From Pseudomonas sp. P8_229 (lineage in GTDB: Bacteria; Pseudomonadota; Gammaproteobacteria; Pseudomonadales; Pseudomonadaceae): DNA of 64,000 nucleotides. The stretch is taken from NCBI RefSeq assembly GCF_034008635.1, contig NZ_CP125378.1:5208501-5272500 (forward strand), in the 5' to 3' direction. Positions within the stretch are counted from its first letter, which is position 1. Every line of letters begins with the position of its first letter. The notes under the pieces were generated by a model that was given only the letters and a program-made list of their open reading frames with translations, did not search any database and had not been told where the DNA came from. This document shows positions 26,890 to 34,229 of the stretch, in pieces. The translations under genes and the position numbers were made by a program.

Positions 26890-26977
26890 GTTCCGTTCGT
26901 CATTTGCCGGGCACCACTGGGCCCGGCAAGCCTCTTAAAGGAAACAACCTTCTTTGCGGTTGAATCAGGAGGCGAGC

Positions 26978-27184
26978 ATGGCAGATTCCCCATCCCCCCA
27001 AGGCCCGCACTCGAGCGAGCATTCCTCGGGTCATGAGCTGGACTTCGATCCGGATTCGCCGGACCTCGATGACCCCCAGGTTGACCCGGTAGGCCCCGCC
27101 AAGGCACCGAAAGACGTACAGCCCGGTGAAGACAGCAAGCGCCCGGCCAAGCCTTATGACCCGTTGGCCGATCTGAAACCTTGA
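26978..27184 (+). CDS. Acidic disordered protein with DPDSP motif (68 aa)
   Basis: AGGAGGCGAGC precedes ATG 26978. The 68 residues are almost entirely polar and acidic, with many Pro, Ser and Asp and a DFDPDSPDLDDPQVDPVG motif (about 26-43). No hydrophobic core is visible, so it should be disordered. The next gene, 12 bases downstream, shares the DPDSPxLxDP motif. Function unknown. Confidence 0.7.
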   Translation: MADSPSPQGPHSSEHSSGHELDFDPDSPDLDDPQVDPVGPAKAPKDVQPGEDSKRPAKPYDPLADLKP

Positions 27185-27196
27185 AGTGAGGTGCGT

Positions 27197-27403
27197 ATGA
27201 GTACCGATTCCAGCTTCGACGATAAACATCCGGACACTGTGCCGACCACGCCCGAAGAAGAGGTGGATCCGGTGCTGGATCCGGACAGCCCGCTGCGTGA
27301 TCCGCTCGCCCGACCCTATGTGGTGACGCCTGAGCATCATCGTGACCCGAGTGCCGGTGATGGCATTCCCGATGATGAGCAGATGCCGCTGCCCAATGAC
27401 TGA
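27197..27403 (+). CDS. Acidic disordered protein with DPDSP motif (68 aa), partner
   Basis: GAAGTGAGG precedes ATG 27197. The product has the same length as its neighbour and shares VDPVLDPDSPLRDPLARPY. It is rich in Asp, Pro and Glu with no hydrophobic segment. The matching length, composition and core motif suggest the two arose by tandem duplication. It ends at a strong bidirectional terminator. Confidence 0.7.
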   Translation: MSTDSSFDDKHPDTVPTTPEEEVDPVLDPDSPLRDPLARPYVVTPEHHRDPSAGDGIPDDEQMPLPND

Positions 27404-27410
27404 TTCACAG

Positions 27411-27448
27411 GCAATAAAAAGCCCCGAAATATCGGGGCTTTTTATTGC
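27411..27448. terminator. Bidirectional intrinsic terminator
   Basis: GCAATAAAAAGCCCCGA / TCGGGGCTTTTTATTGC form a near-perfect palindrome around AATA. It serves both the acidic-protein operon and convergent pbpG. Confidence 0.93.
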
Positions 27449-27456
27449 TGCGCGAA

Positions 27457-28395
27457 TTACTTGGACGCTTCGACCACGCCGCTCTGGCGACTCTTCAGGT
27501 TTTTCTCGGCCTTGTATTGTTGCGCGACCGCCGGGACGCTGGCGCTCCGGCCGGTTTCCATCCAACTGCGGATGCGACTCGCATCAGCGAAATGGGTGTA
27601 CTTGCCGAACGCGTCGAGAATCACCAGGGCGACTGGGCGGTTGCCCATCTTTGTGACCAATACCAGGCAATGCCCGGCCGGATTGGTAAAGCCGGTTTTG
27701 GTGATCTTGATGTCCCAGTCGGCCTTGTTCACCAGGTGATCGGTATTGCGGAAACCCAGTGTGTAGTTGGGTTTACGGAACGACACGGTTTTTTCCTTGG
27801 TGGTGGTCAGCTCACTGAGGATGGGGTGCTTGCTCGCGGCCACCAACAACTTGCTCAGGTCGCGGGCGGTGGAGACGTTACGCTCGGACAGGCCCGTTGG
27901 CTCAACGTAGTGCGTGTTGGTCATGCCCAGCGCCTTGGCCTTGGCGTTCATCGCTGCGATAAAGGCTGCGTAGCCGCCCGGATAGTGATGGGCCAGGCTG
28001 GCGGCAGCGCGGTTTTCCGAGGACATCAGGGCGATCAGCAGCATCTCTCGGCGCGGTAGTTCGCTGCGAAGCTTGACCCGGGAAAACACACCTTTCATTT
28101 CTGGCGTGTGACTGATGTCGACGTCGATCCATTCGTCCATGTTCTGGTGCGCTTCAACCACGACCAGTCCAGTCATCAGCTTGCTCACCGAGGCGATCGG
28201 CACGATCACGTCGGGGTTGCTCGAATAGATGACTTTATTGGTCTGCAAATCCATAAGCAGGGCGCTGCCGGAGGCGATTTTCAGTTGCGAAGCATCACGT
28301 GGCGCAGCGGTGGTTTCAGCGGCGTTGACAGTTGGCGTGACGAATGTGCCTGAAACAGCAAAAACCAGGCTCAGGATCGAAAGACGAATTTTCAC
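27457..28395 (-). CDS. pbpG: D-alanyl-D-alanine endopeptidase PbpG (PBP7)
   Basis: The 312-residue protein has a signal peptide (to about residue 25, TVNAA) and the low-molecular-mass penicillin-binding motifs S69-V-S-K72, S126-E-N128 and KTG in [11 protein letters not shown] (about 230). Peptidase S11 family; PBP7 cuts D-Ala-mDAP cross-links in the peptidoglycan during growth. Length and motif spacing are normal. The polar C-terminal tail of about 35 residues ([12 protein letters not shown]) is usual for Pseudomonas PbpG. Confidence 0.93.
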   Translation of the reverse strand: MKIRLSILSLVFAVSGTFVTPTVNAAETTAAPRDASQLKIASGSALLMDLQTNKVIYSSNPDVIVPIASVSKLMTGLVVVEAHQNMDEWIDVDISHTPEMKGVFSRVKLRSELPRREMLLIALMSSENRAAASLAHHYPGGYAAFIAAMNAKAKALGMTNTHYVEPTGLSERNVSTARDLSKLLVAASKHPILSELTTTKEKTVSFRKPNYTLGFRNTDHLVNKADWDIKITKTGFTNPAGHCLVLVTKMGNRPVALVILDAFGKYTHFADASRIRSWMETGRSASVPAVAQQYKAEKNLKSRQSGVVEASK

Positions 28396-28577
28396 GCGGG
28401 CGAACTCATAAAGGTTGGATATTCCGTTAGTTTGTAACGGGTTGTTTCTTAAAAACGTCGCATTCTAGGAGTATGGCTGAAGTTCTGTCGATGGTTGTTT
28501 GAATGACCTGAAAATCTCGTGAAAACGCCTGTAAAAAGAGGGGTTTCCGGCGAACGGTTAGTGTTTTTTCTCGGATA

Positions 28578-28606
28578 CAAAAAACCCCGCACAGGGCGGG
28601 GTTCTT
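28578..28606 (-). terminator. Intrinsic terminator after folD
   Basis: AACCCCGC / GCGGGGTT hairpin; on the minus strand it is followed by TTTTTTG, positioned 20 bases after the folD stop. Confidence 0.9.
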
Positions 28607-28624
28607 TTATTGGGGAAAAACGCC

Positions 28625-29479
28625 TCAGGCGTGCAGGGTTTCTGCCGCGTAGAGGGTGTTTTCCAGCAGGCAGGCACGGGTCATCGGACCGACGCCACCC
28701 GGAACCGGAGTGATCCAGCCGGCACGGGGCAGGGCGGTTTCGTACACCACGTCACCGACCAGCTTGCCATCGTCCTGACGGTTGATGCCGACGTCGATCA
28801 CGATCGCGCCTTCCTTGATCCACTCGCCCTTGACCAGGCCTGGTTTGCCGGCAGCTACGACCACCAGATCTGCACGACCGACGTGGCCGGCCAGATCCTT
28901 GGTGAAACGATGCGTGACGGTCACGGTGCAACCGGCCAGCAGCAGCTCCATCGCCATCGGACGCCCGACGATGTTGGATGCGCCAACCACCACCGCGTCC
29001 AGACCATAAAGGTCCACACCCGTGCTTTCCAGCAAGGTCATGATGCCTTTCGGGGTGCATGGGCGAAGCAGCGGGATGCGCTGGGCCAGGCGACCGACGT
29101 TATAAGGATGGAAGCCGTCGACGTCTTTGTCCGGGCGGATGCGTTCCAGCAGTTTGGAAGCGTCCAGGTGCTCGGGCAGCGGCAGTTGCAGCAGCACGCC
29201 GTCGATGGCCGGGTCGTCGTTGAGGCGATCGATCAGATCGGTCAGCGCTTCTTGAGTGGTTTCGCAAGGCAGGTCGTAGGCTTGAGAGAGGAAGCCGACC
29301 TCTTCACAGTCTTTACGCTTGTGCGAGACATAAACCTGAGAGGCAGGATCGCTGCCGACCAGGATCACCGCGAGGCCGGGAGTGCGCAGGCCGTGCTGGC
29401 GACGCTCGGCAACTCGTTTGGCGATCTGCTGGCGCAGGCTGGCGGCGATCGATTTGCCGTCGATTAGTTGTGCAGTCAT
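28625..29479 (-). CDS. folD: Bifunctional methylene-THF dehydrogenase/cyclohydrolase FolD
   Basis: The 284-residue enzyme interconverts 5,10-methylene-, methenyl- and 10-formyl-tetrahydrofolate in one-carbon metabolism. The family signatures are visible: [23 protein letters not shown] (catalytic Lys in the Y-x-x-x-K motif, about 52-56), [13 protein letters not shown] (about 98-110) and the nucleotide loop [14 protein letters not shown] (about 160-174). Starts [12 protein letters not shown], as usual. It is divergent from the tRNA cluster. Confidence 0.95.
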   Translation of the reverse strand: MTAQLIDGKSIAASLRQQIAKRVAERRQHGLRTPGLAVILVGSDPASQVYVSHKRKDCEEVGFLSQAYDLPCETTQEALTDLIDRLNDDPAIDGVLLQLPLPEHLDASKLLERIRPDKDVDGFHPYNVGRLAQRIPLLRPCTPKGIMTLLESTGVDLYGLDAVVVGASNIVGRPMAMELLLAGCTVTVTHRFTKDLAGHVGRADLVVVAAGKPGLVKGEWIKEGAIVIDVGINRQDDGKLVGDVVYETALPRAGWITPVPGGVGPMTRACLLENTLYAAETLHA

Positions 29480-29610
29480 TGCGCGTGATTAACCATCGAG
29501 AGGGGAAAAAAAGAGAACGCATTCTCGCATGTCGAGCGGTGAGGGCAAAGGCGCTTGGTCAGCAAATTCCCCTAACTCCTTTAATTAAATGAATTTTTTT
29601 CAAAAAGGAT

Positions 29611-29639
29611 TTGACGACCTTGGGAGCGCTCTATACTAT
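29611..29639 (+). promoter_or_regulatory. Sigma-70 promoter of the tRNA cluster
   Basis: TTGACG (29611-29616) and TACTAT (29634-29639) with 17 bases between, within an AT-rich stretch. Transcription would start near 29646, about 110 bases before tRNA-Arg. Confidence 0.75.
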
Positions 29640-29754
29640 TCGTCGCACTTGTCGGGCACAGCCTAGCACTGGTTAGGAAGGTCGAGCGGAATTACGGTTC
29701 TGCAAGGCTGGAAAGCATTTAGTTTGTAGTCCTTCAAGGGTACAGATTAATAAG

Positions 29755-29831
29755 GCGCCCGTAGCTCAGCTGGATAGAGCATCCGCCTTCTAAGCGGATG
29801 GTCGCAGGTTCGAGTCCTGCCGGGTGCGCCA
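29755..29831 (+). tRNA. tRNA-Arg (UCU anticodon)
   Basis: A 77-nt cloverleaf with encoded CCA. Acceptor GCGCCCG / CGGGTGC, D arm GCTC..GAGC, anticodon loop CTTCTAA with TCT, T arm GCAGGTTCGAGTCCTGC. Confidence 0.96.
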
Positions 29832-29863
29832 TTAGGCAGCTTTGGCACAAGTAACGCGATATG

Positions 29864-29939
29864 GTGGGCGTAGCTCAGTTGGTAGAGCACGGGATTGTGA
29901 CTCCCGTTGTCGTGGGTTCGATCCCCATCGTCCACCCCA
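29864..29939 (+). tRNA. tRNA-His (GUG anticodon), copy 1
   Basis: A 76-nt cloverleaf with acceptor GTGGGCG / CGTCCAC, anticodon loop TTGTGAC with GTG, TTCGATC T loop and encoded CCA. A G precedes position 1, as needed for the His G-1 residue. Confidence 0.96.
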
Positions 29940-29946
29940 TATTTCG

Positions 29947-29978
29947 AAAGGCGCCAGATGTAACAGTCTGGCGCCTTT
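29947..29978 (+). terminator. Hairpin after tRNA-His copy 1
   Basis: AAAGGCGCCAGA / TCTGGCGCCTTT, 12-bp stem. The T run is short, so it may be a processing or partial terminator within the cluster. Confidence 0.7.
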
Positions 29979-29996
29979 GCTTTAAAAGCTTCATCT

Positions 29997-30081
29997 GCGG
30001 ATGTGGTGGAATTGGTAGACACACTGGATTTAGGTTCCAGCGCCGCGAGGCGTAAGAGTTCGAGTCTCTTCATCCGCACCA
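29997..30081 (+). tRNA. tRNA-Leu (UAG anticodon)
   Basis: An 85-nt class II tRNA with acceptor GCGGATG / CATCCGC, anticodon stem CTGGA/TCCAG with TAG, long variable arm CGCCGCGAGGCG and encoded CCA. Confidence 0.96.
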
Positions 30082-30157
30082 ATTAAAGCTTCATTCATGC
30101 CGCAGGCCTGGTGAGGTTCAGCAAAAAAGTCGAAAGGCTTGTTTGCACTGCAATATG

Positions 30158-30233
30158 GTGGGCGTAGCTCAGTTGGTAGAGCACGGGATTGTGACTCCCG
30201 TTGTCGTGGGTTCGATCCCCATCGTCCACCCCA
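30158..30233 (+). tRNA. tRNA-His (GUG anticodon), copy 2
   Basis: Identical to copy 1 over all 76 bases and followed by the same hairpin. The repeated unit includes flanking DNA on both sides. Confidence 0.96.
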
Positions 30234-30240
30234 TATTTCG

Positions 30241-30276
30241 AAAGGCGCCAGATTTAACAGTCTGGCGCCTTTTTTG
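30241..30276 (+). terminator. Terminator of the tRNA cluster
   Basis: AAAGGCGCCAGA / TCTGGCGCCTTT stem followed by TTTTTG, a longer T run than the hairpin after copy 1. Confidence 0.88.
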
Positions 30277-30631
30277 TTTTACGGCTTGTGGTTTGGTCGC
30301 GCAGGTTTCGGGTCGCAAGGGCGGGGCGTTTCGTCGTGCTCGTGAGCTGAGACTGTCGTGCCGACCGCCGGCCATGTTCACGGGATCGGCTGTCAGGGAG
30401 ATGGCTCGCAGTTGCTTCTATATATAGAAGCGGTTGAAGCAGAGCCCTGGCGTGATGGTCCTTATTCGTCTTCGGGGTGGAGTGCATTGCTGCATTCACA
30501 CCTATAAATGGCCTGCTGTTTTTTTACCCGTTTTCAGTAGGGTGACTTCTTGAGTTTGACCCACTAGAATGCATGCCCTTGATTCTGGGGTCGGAAACGG
30601 CCGGCTAACGTCTGTGCAACGAGGAATATCC
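30277..30631. other. Upstream region of tig with a perfect 18-bp palindrome
   Basis: 355 bases without a gene. It holds GCTTCTATATATAGAAGC (30414-30431), a perfect 18-base dyad. Closer to tig, a TTTTTTTACCC stretch and TTGAGTTTGACCCACTAGAAT probably contain the promoter, but spacing does not let me fix the -35 and -10. Confidence 0.5.
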
Positions 30632-31942
30632 ATGCAAGTTTCTGTTGAAAATACTACTGCTCTTGAGCGCCGCATGAGCGTCACCGTGCCGGCTGAGCGC
30701 ATTGAGAGCCAGGTCAACAAGCGTCTGCAGCAGACTGCCCAAAAGGCCAAGATTGCTGGCTTCCGTCCAGGCAAAGTGCCAATGAGCGAAATCAAGCGCC
30801 GTTTCGGTGCTGACGCTCGTCAGGAAGCTGTTGGTGATGTCATTCAGTCCTCCTTCTACGAAGCTGTGGTTGAGCAGAAGCTGAACCCTGCCGGTTCGCC
30901 TTCGATCGAGCCTAAGTCGCTGGAAGCAGGCAAGGACCTGGAATACGTAGCCGTATTCGAAGTGTTCCCTGAGTTCACTGTTGCTGGTTTCGACGGCATT
31001 ACTGTCGAGCGCCTGAGCGCTGACGTGGCTGACGCTGATCTGGACAAAATGCTGGACGTCCTGCGCAAGCAGAACACCCGTTTCGAAGTGGCCGATCGCG
31101 CTGCTCAGAACGAAGACCAGTTGAACATCGATTTCGTTGGCAAGGTTGACGGCGAAGCATTCGCTGGCGGCTCCGCCAAGGGTACTCAGCTGGTGCTGGG
31201 TTCCGGTCGCATGATTCCGGGCTTCGAAGAAGGCCTGGTTGGCGCTAAAGCGGGCGAAGAGCGCGTTCTGAACCTGACCTTCCCAGAGGACTATCAGAAC
31301 CTGGACCTGGCTGGCAAAACCGCCGAGTTCACCGTGACTGTAAACACCGTTTCCGAGCCAAAACTGCCTGAGCTGAACGAAGAGTTCTTCGCTCAATTCG
31401 GCATCAAGGAAACCGGTCTGGAAGGCTTCCGCACCGAAGTTCGCAAGAACATGGAGCGTGAACTGCGTCAGGCCATCAAGTCCAAGGTCAAGAATCAGGT
31501 AATGGACGGTCTGCTGGCCACCAACCCGATCGAAGTGCCAAAGGCTCTGCTGTCCAACGAAGTTGACCGTCTGCGCGTGCAGGCTGTTCAGCAGTTCGGT
31601 GGCAACATCAAGCCTGACCAGCTGCCGGCCGAGCTGTTCGAAGAACAAGCCAAGCGCCGTGTAGTGCTGGGTCTGATCGTGGCTGAAGTGGTCAAGCAAT
31701 TCGACCTGAAGCCTGACGACGCCCGCGTTCGTGAAATGATTCAGGAAATGGCTTCGGCTTACCAAGAGCCTGAGCAGGTCGTGTCCTGGTACTACAAGAA
31801 CGAGCAGCAACTGAACGAAGTTCGTTCGGTTGTGCTGGAAGAACAAGTTGTGGATACTGTTCTGCAGAAAGCTAGCGTGACCGACAAATCGGTCTCTTAC
31901 GAAGAAGCGGTCAAGCCGGTAGAAGCTCCAAAAGCCGACTGA
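30632..31942 (+). CDS. tig: Trigger factor
   Basis: ATG 30632 follows GAGGAATATCC and gives 436 residues beginning [20 protein letters not shown]. The ribosome-binding signature GFRPGKVP is at about 43-50. The FKBP-type prolyl isomerase domain spans about 160-245 ([16 protein letters not shown]), and the rest is the helical chaperone cradle. It binds nascent chains at the ribosome exit. It heads the tig-clpP-clpX-lon proteostasis block. Codon use is strongly optimised, as for highly expressed genes. Confidence 0.97.
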   Translation: MQVSVENTTALERRMSVTVPAERIESQVNKRLQQTAQKAKIAGFRPGKVPMSEIKRRFGADARQEAVGDVIQSSFYEAVVEQKLNPAGSPSIEPKSLEAGKDLEYVAVFEVFPEFTVAGFDGITVERLSADVADADLDKMLDVLRKQNTRFEVADRAAQNEDQLNIDFVGKVDGEAFAGGSAKGTQLVLGSGRMIPGFEEGLVGAKAGEERVLNLTFPEDYQNLDLAGKTAEFTVTVNTVSEPKLPELNEEFFAQFGIKETGLEGFRTEVRKNMERELRQAIKSKVKNQVMDGLLATNPIEVPKALLSNEVDRLRVQAVQQFGGNIKPDQLPAELFEEQAKRRVVLGLIVAEVVKQFDLKPDDARVREMIQEMASAYQEPEQVVSWYYKNEQQLNEVRSVVLEEQVVDTVLQKASVTDKSVSYEEAVKPVEAPKAD

Positions 31943-31967
31943 TTGTTTTTGCGTTAAGAAGTACACA

Positions 31968-31995
31968 CATAAGCCAGCCTTCGAGCTGGCTTATG
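31968..31995 (+). terminator. Hairpin between tig and clpP
   Basis: CATAAGCCAGC / GCTGGCTTATG, 11-bp stem with a 6-base loop and no T run. It may attenuate or protect the transcript end between tig and clpP rather than stop transcription fully. Confidence 0.6.
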
Positions 31996-32034
31996 CGTAT
32001 TCAAGACATAACTATTTGGGAGTGACTGCAGAGC

Positions 32035-32670
32035 ATGTTCCGTAATTCGTATATTCAGCAGAACTCTGATATCCAGGCCGCAGGCGGCCTGGTCCCGATG
32101 GTTGTCGAGCAATCTGCTCGTGGCGAGCGCGCCTATGACATCTACTCGCGCCTTCTGAAGGAGCGCGTAATTTTTCTGGTGGGTCCTGTAGAGGACTACA
32201 TGGCCAACCTGATCTGTGCGCAATTGCTGTTCCTTGAAGCGGAAAACCCGGACAAGGACATCCATCTTTACATCAACTCCCCGGGCGGTTCGGTGACAGC
32301 GGGTATGTCGATCTACGACACCATGCAGTTCATCAAGCCAAACGTATCGACAACCTGCATTGGTCAGGCGTGCAGCATGGGTGCATTCCTGCTGACGGCC
32401 GGTGCTCCCGGCAAGCGTTTCTGCCTGCCGAACTCGCGCGTGATGATTCACCAGCCACTGGGCGGTTTCCAGGGCCAGGCGTCGGACATTGAAATCCATG
32501 CCAAGGAAATCCTCTTCATTCGCGAGCGTCTCAACACGCTGATGGCCAAGCACAGCGGTCGTACGCTTGAAGAAATCGAGCGTGACACCAACCGCGACAA
32601 CTTCATGAGTGCAGAAGCTGCGAAGGAATACGGCCTGATCGACGAAGTCATCAGCCAGCGTCCCGCGTAA
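32035..32670 (+). CDS. clpP: ATP-dependent Clp protease proteolytic subunit ClpP
   Basis: A 211-residue serine protease subunit that forms a double heptamer with ClpX or ClpA caps. Catalytic Ser114 lies in [11 protein letters not shown] and His139 in [10 protein letters not shown]. The N-terminal axial loop region ([17 protein letters not shown]) is typical. GGGAGTGACTGCAGAGC precedes the ATG. It lies between tig and clpX as in most gammaproteobacteria. Confidence 0.97.
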   Translation: MFRNSYIQQNSDIQAAGGLVPMVVEQSARGERAYDIYSRLLKERVIFLVGPVEDYMANLICAQLLFLEAENPDKDIHLYINSPGGSVTAGMSIYDTMQFIKPNVSTTCIGQACSMGAFLLTAGAPGKRFCLPNSRVMIHQPLGGFQGQASDIEIHAKEILFIRERLNTLMAKHSGRTLEEIERDTNRDNFMSAEAAKEYGLIDEVISQRPA

Positions 32671-32715
32671 AATAAGCAGCTCAAAATAAGGTTGGTCGGC
32701 AGGTCCGACCACCAG

Positions 32716-32736
32716 CGGGCTTGAAAAAGCCCGCAA
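32716..32736 (+). other. GAAA-loop hairpin before clpX
   Basis: GCGGGCTT-GAAA-AAGCCCGC is a strong stem with a GNRA tetraloop and no T run after it. It overlaps the -35 of the heat-shock promoter listed next, so its role as RNA or DNA is ambiguous. Confidence 0.55.
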
Positions 32737-32748
32737 TAGCCTTCATCT
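32720..32748 (+). promoter_or_regulatory. Heat-shock (RpoH) promoter candidate for clpX
   Basis: CTTGAAA (32720-32726), a perfect sigma-32 -35 element, is followed after 14 bases by CTTCATCT (32741-32748), near the CCCCATNT -10 consensus. It would give clpX a heat-inducible start independent of clpP. Confidence 0.6.
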
Positions 32749-32782
32749 TGTGTTGCAAGCCTATCGGATTTGGATCGAACGA

Positions 32783-34066
32783 ATGACTGACACCCGCAAC
32801 GGCGAGGACAACGGCAAGCTGCTCTATTGCTCCTTCTGTGGCAAAAGCCAGCATGAAGTGCGCAAATTGATTGCCGGCCCCTCGGTCTTTATCTGCGACG
32901 AGTGCGTCGACCTGTGCAATGACATCATCCGCGAGGAGGTGCAGGAAGCACAGGCCGAAAGCAGCGCGCATAAATTGCCTTCGCCTAAAGAAATCAGCGG
33001 CATCCTTGACCAGTATGTAATCGGTCAGGAACGTGCGAAAAAGGTTCTGGCCGTAGCGGTGTACAACCACTACAAGCGTCTGAACCAGCGTGACAAAAAG
33101 GCTGACGACGTCGAACTCGGCAAGAGCAACATCCTGCTGATCGGCCCGACAGGCTCGGGTAAGACCCTGCTGGCCGAAACACTGGCCCGCCTGCTGAACG
33201 TTCCGTTCACCATCGCCGACGCAACCACCCTCACCGAGGCCGGTTACGTAGGTGAGGATGTCGAGAACATCATTCAGAAATTGCTGCAAAAGTGCGATTA
33301 CGACGTGGAAAAAGCCCAGATGGGCATTGTCTATATCGACGAAATCGACAAGATTTCCCGCAAGTCCGACAACCCGTCGATCACCCGCGATGTTTCCGGT
33401 GAAGGCGTGCAGCAGGCCTTGCTCAAGTTGATCGAAGGCACGGTCGCTTCCGTTCCACCGCAAGGTGGCCGCAAGCATCCGCAGCAGGAATTCCTGCAGG
33501 TCGACACCCGTAACATCCTGTTCATCTGCGGTGGTGCGTTCTCCGGTCTGGAAAAGGTTATTCAAAACCGTTCCACCAAGGGCGGCATCGGTTTCAACGC
33601 AGAAGTGCGCAGCAAGGAAGAGGGCAAGAAAGTCGGTGAATCCCTGCGTGAAGTCGAGCCTGACGATCTGGTCAAGTTCGGTCTGATCCCGGAATTCGTC
33701 GGTCGTCTGCCGGTCCTCGCGACGCTGGACGAGCTTGATGAGGCTGCGCTGATGCAGATCCTCACCGAGCCGAAAAATGCTCTGACCAAGCAGTATGCCA
33801 AGCTGTTCGAGATGGAAGGCGTGGATCTGGAGTTCCGGACCGACGCACTGAAATCGGTCGCCAAGCGTGCCCTGGAGCGTAAAACCGGTGCCCGTGGTCT
33901 GCGTTCGATTCTCGAAGGTGTGTTGCTCGACACGATGTACGAAATCCCCTCGCAGTCCGAGGTGAGCAAAGTCGTCATCGATGAAAGCGTGATCGAAGGC
34001 AAGTCCAAGCCACTGTATATCTACGAAAACAGTGAGCCGACGGCCAAGGCAGCGCCGGACGCGTAA
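32783..34066 (+). CDS. clpX: ClpX ATPase subunit of the Clp protease
   Basis: ATG 32783 gives 427 residues. The zinc-binding domain shows [15 protein letters not shown] and CDECVDLC (about 14-44). Walker A GPTGSGKT is at about 120-127 and Walker [10 protein letters not shown] at about 190. The R-K-H pore and IGF loops that contact ClpP are expected in the middle region (GIGFNAEV in this protein). It unfolds tagged proteins and feeds them to ClpP. A terminator follows. Confidence 0.97.
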   Translation: MTDTRNGEDNGKLLYCSFCGKSQHEVRKLIAGPSVFICDECVDLCNDIIREEVQEAQAESSAHKLPSPKEISGILDQYVIGQERAKKVLAVAVYNHYKRLNQRDKKADDVELGKSNILLIGPTGSGKTLLAETLARLLNVPFTIADATTLTEAGYVGEDVENIIQKLLQKCDYDVEKAQMGIVYIDEIDKISRKSDNPSITRDVSGEGVQQALLKLIEGTVASVPPQGGRKHPQQEFLQVDTRNILFICGGAFSGLEKVIQNRSTKGGIGFNAEVRSKEEGKKVGESLREVEPDDLVKFGLIPEFVGRLPVLATLDELDEAALMQILTEPKNALTKQYAKLFEMEGVDLEFRTDALKSVAKRALERKTGARGLRSILEGVLLDTMYEIPSQSEVSKVVIDESVIEGKSKPLYIYENSEPTAKAAPDA

Positions 34067-34089
34067 GCGTCCACTCTGTCGAAACAAAG

Positions 34090-34118
34090 AAGGGGCCTTC
34101 GGGCCTCTTTTTTTTTAT
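34090..34118 (+). terminator. Intrinsic terminator after clpX
   Basis: AGGGGCC-TTCG-GGCCTCT hairpin with a UUCG loop followed by a run of nine T's. Confidence 0.92.
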
Positions 34119-34142
34119 GTCGTTTTTTACATCCGCTTTGCG

Positions 34143-34171
34143 CTTGTTTTTTTTCAAGGCAGCCCCCATCT
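34143..34171 (+). promoter_or_regulatory. Heat-shock (RpoH) promoter of lon
   Basis: CTTGTTT (34143-34149), 14-base spacer, CCCCATCT (34164-34171). The -10 is a full match to the sigma-32 consensus CCCCATNT. lon is a classic heat-shock gene, and this lies 58 bases before its ATG. Confidence 0.8.
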
Positions 34172-34229
34172 TGGTTTCAAGCTTAATTCCATCTGATTAC
34201 GGCCATATGGCCGCCGTAGAGGCGAAATC

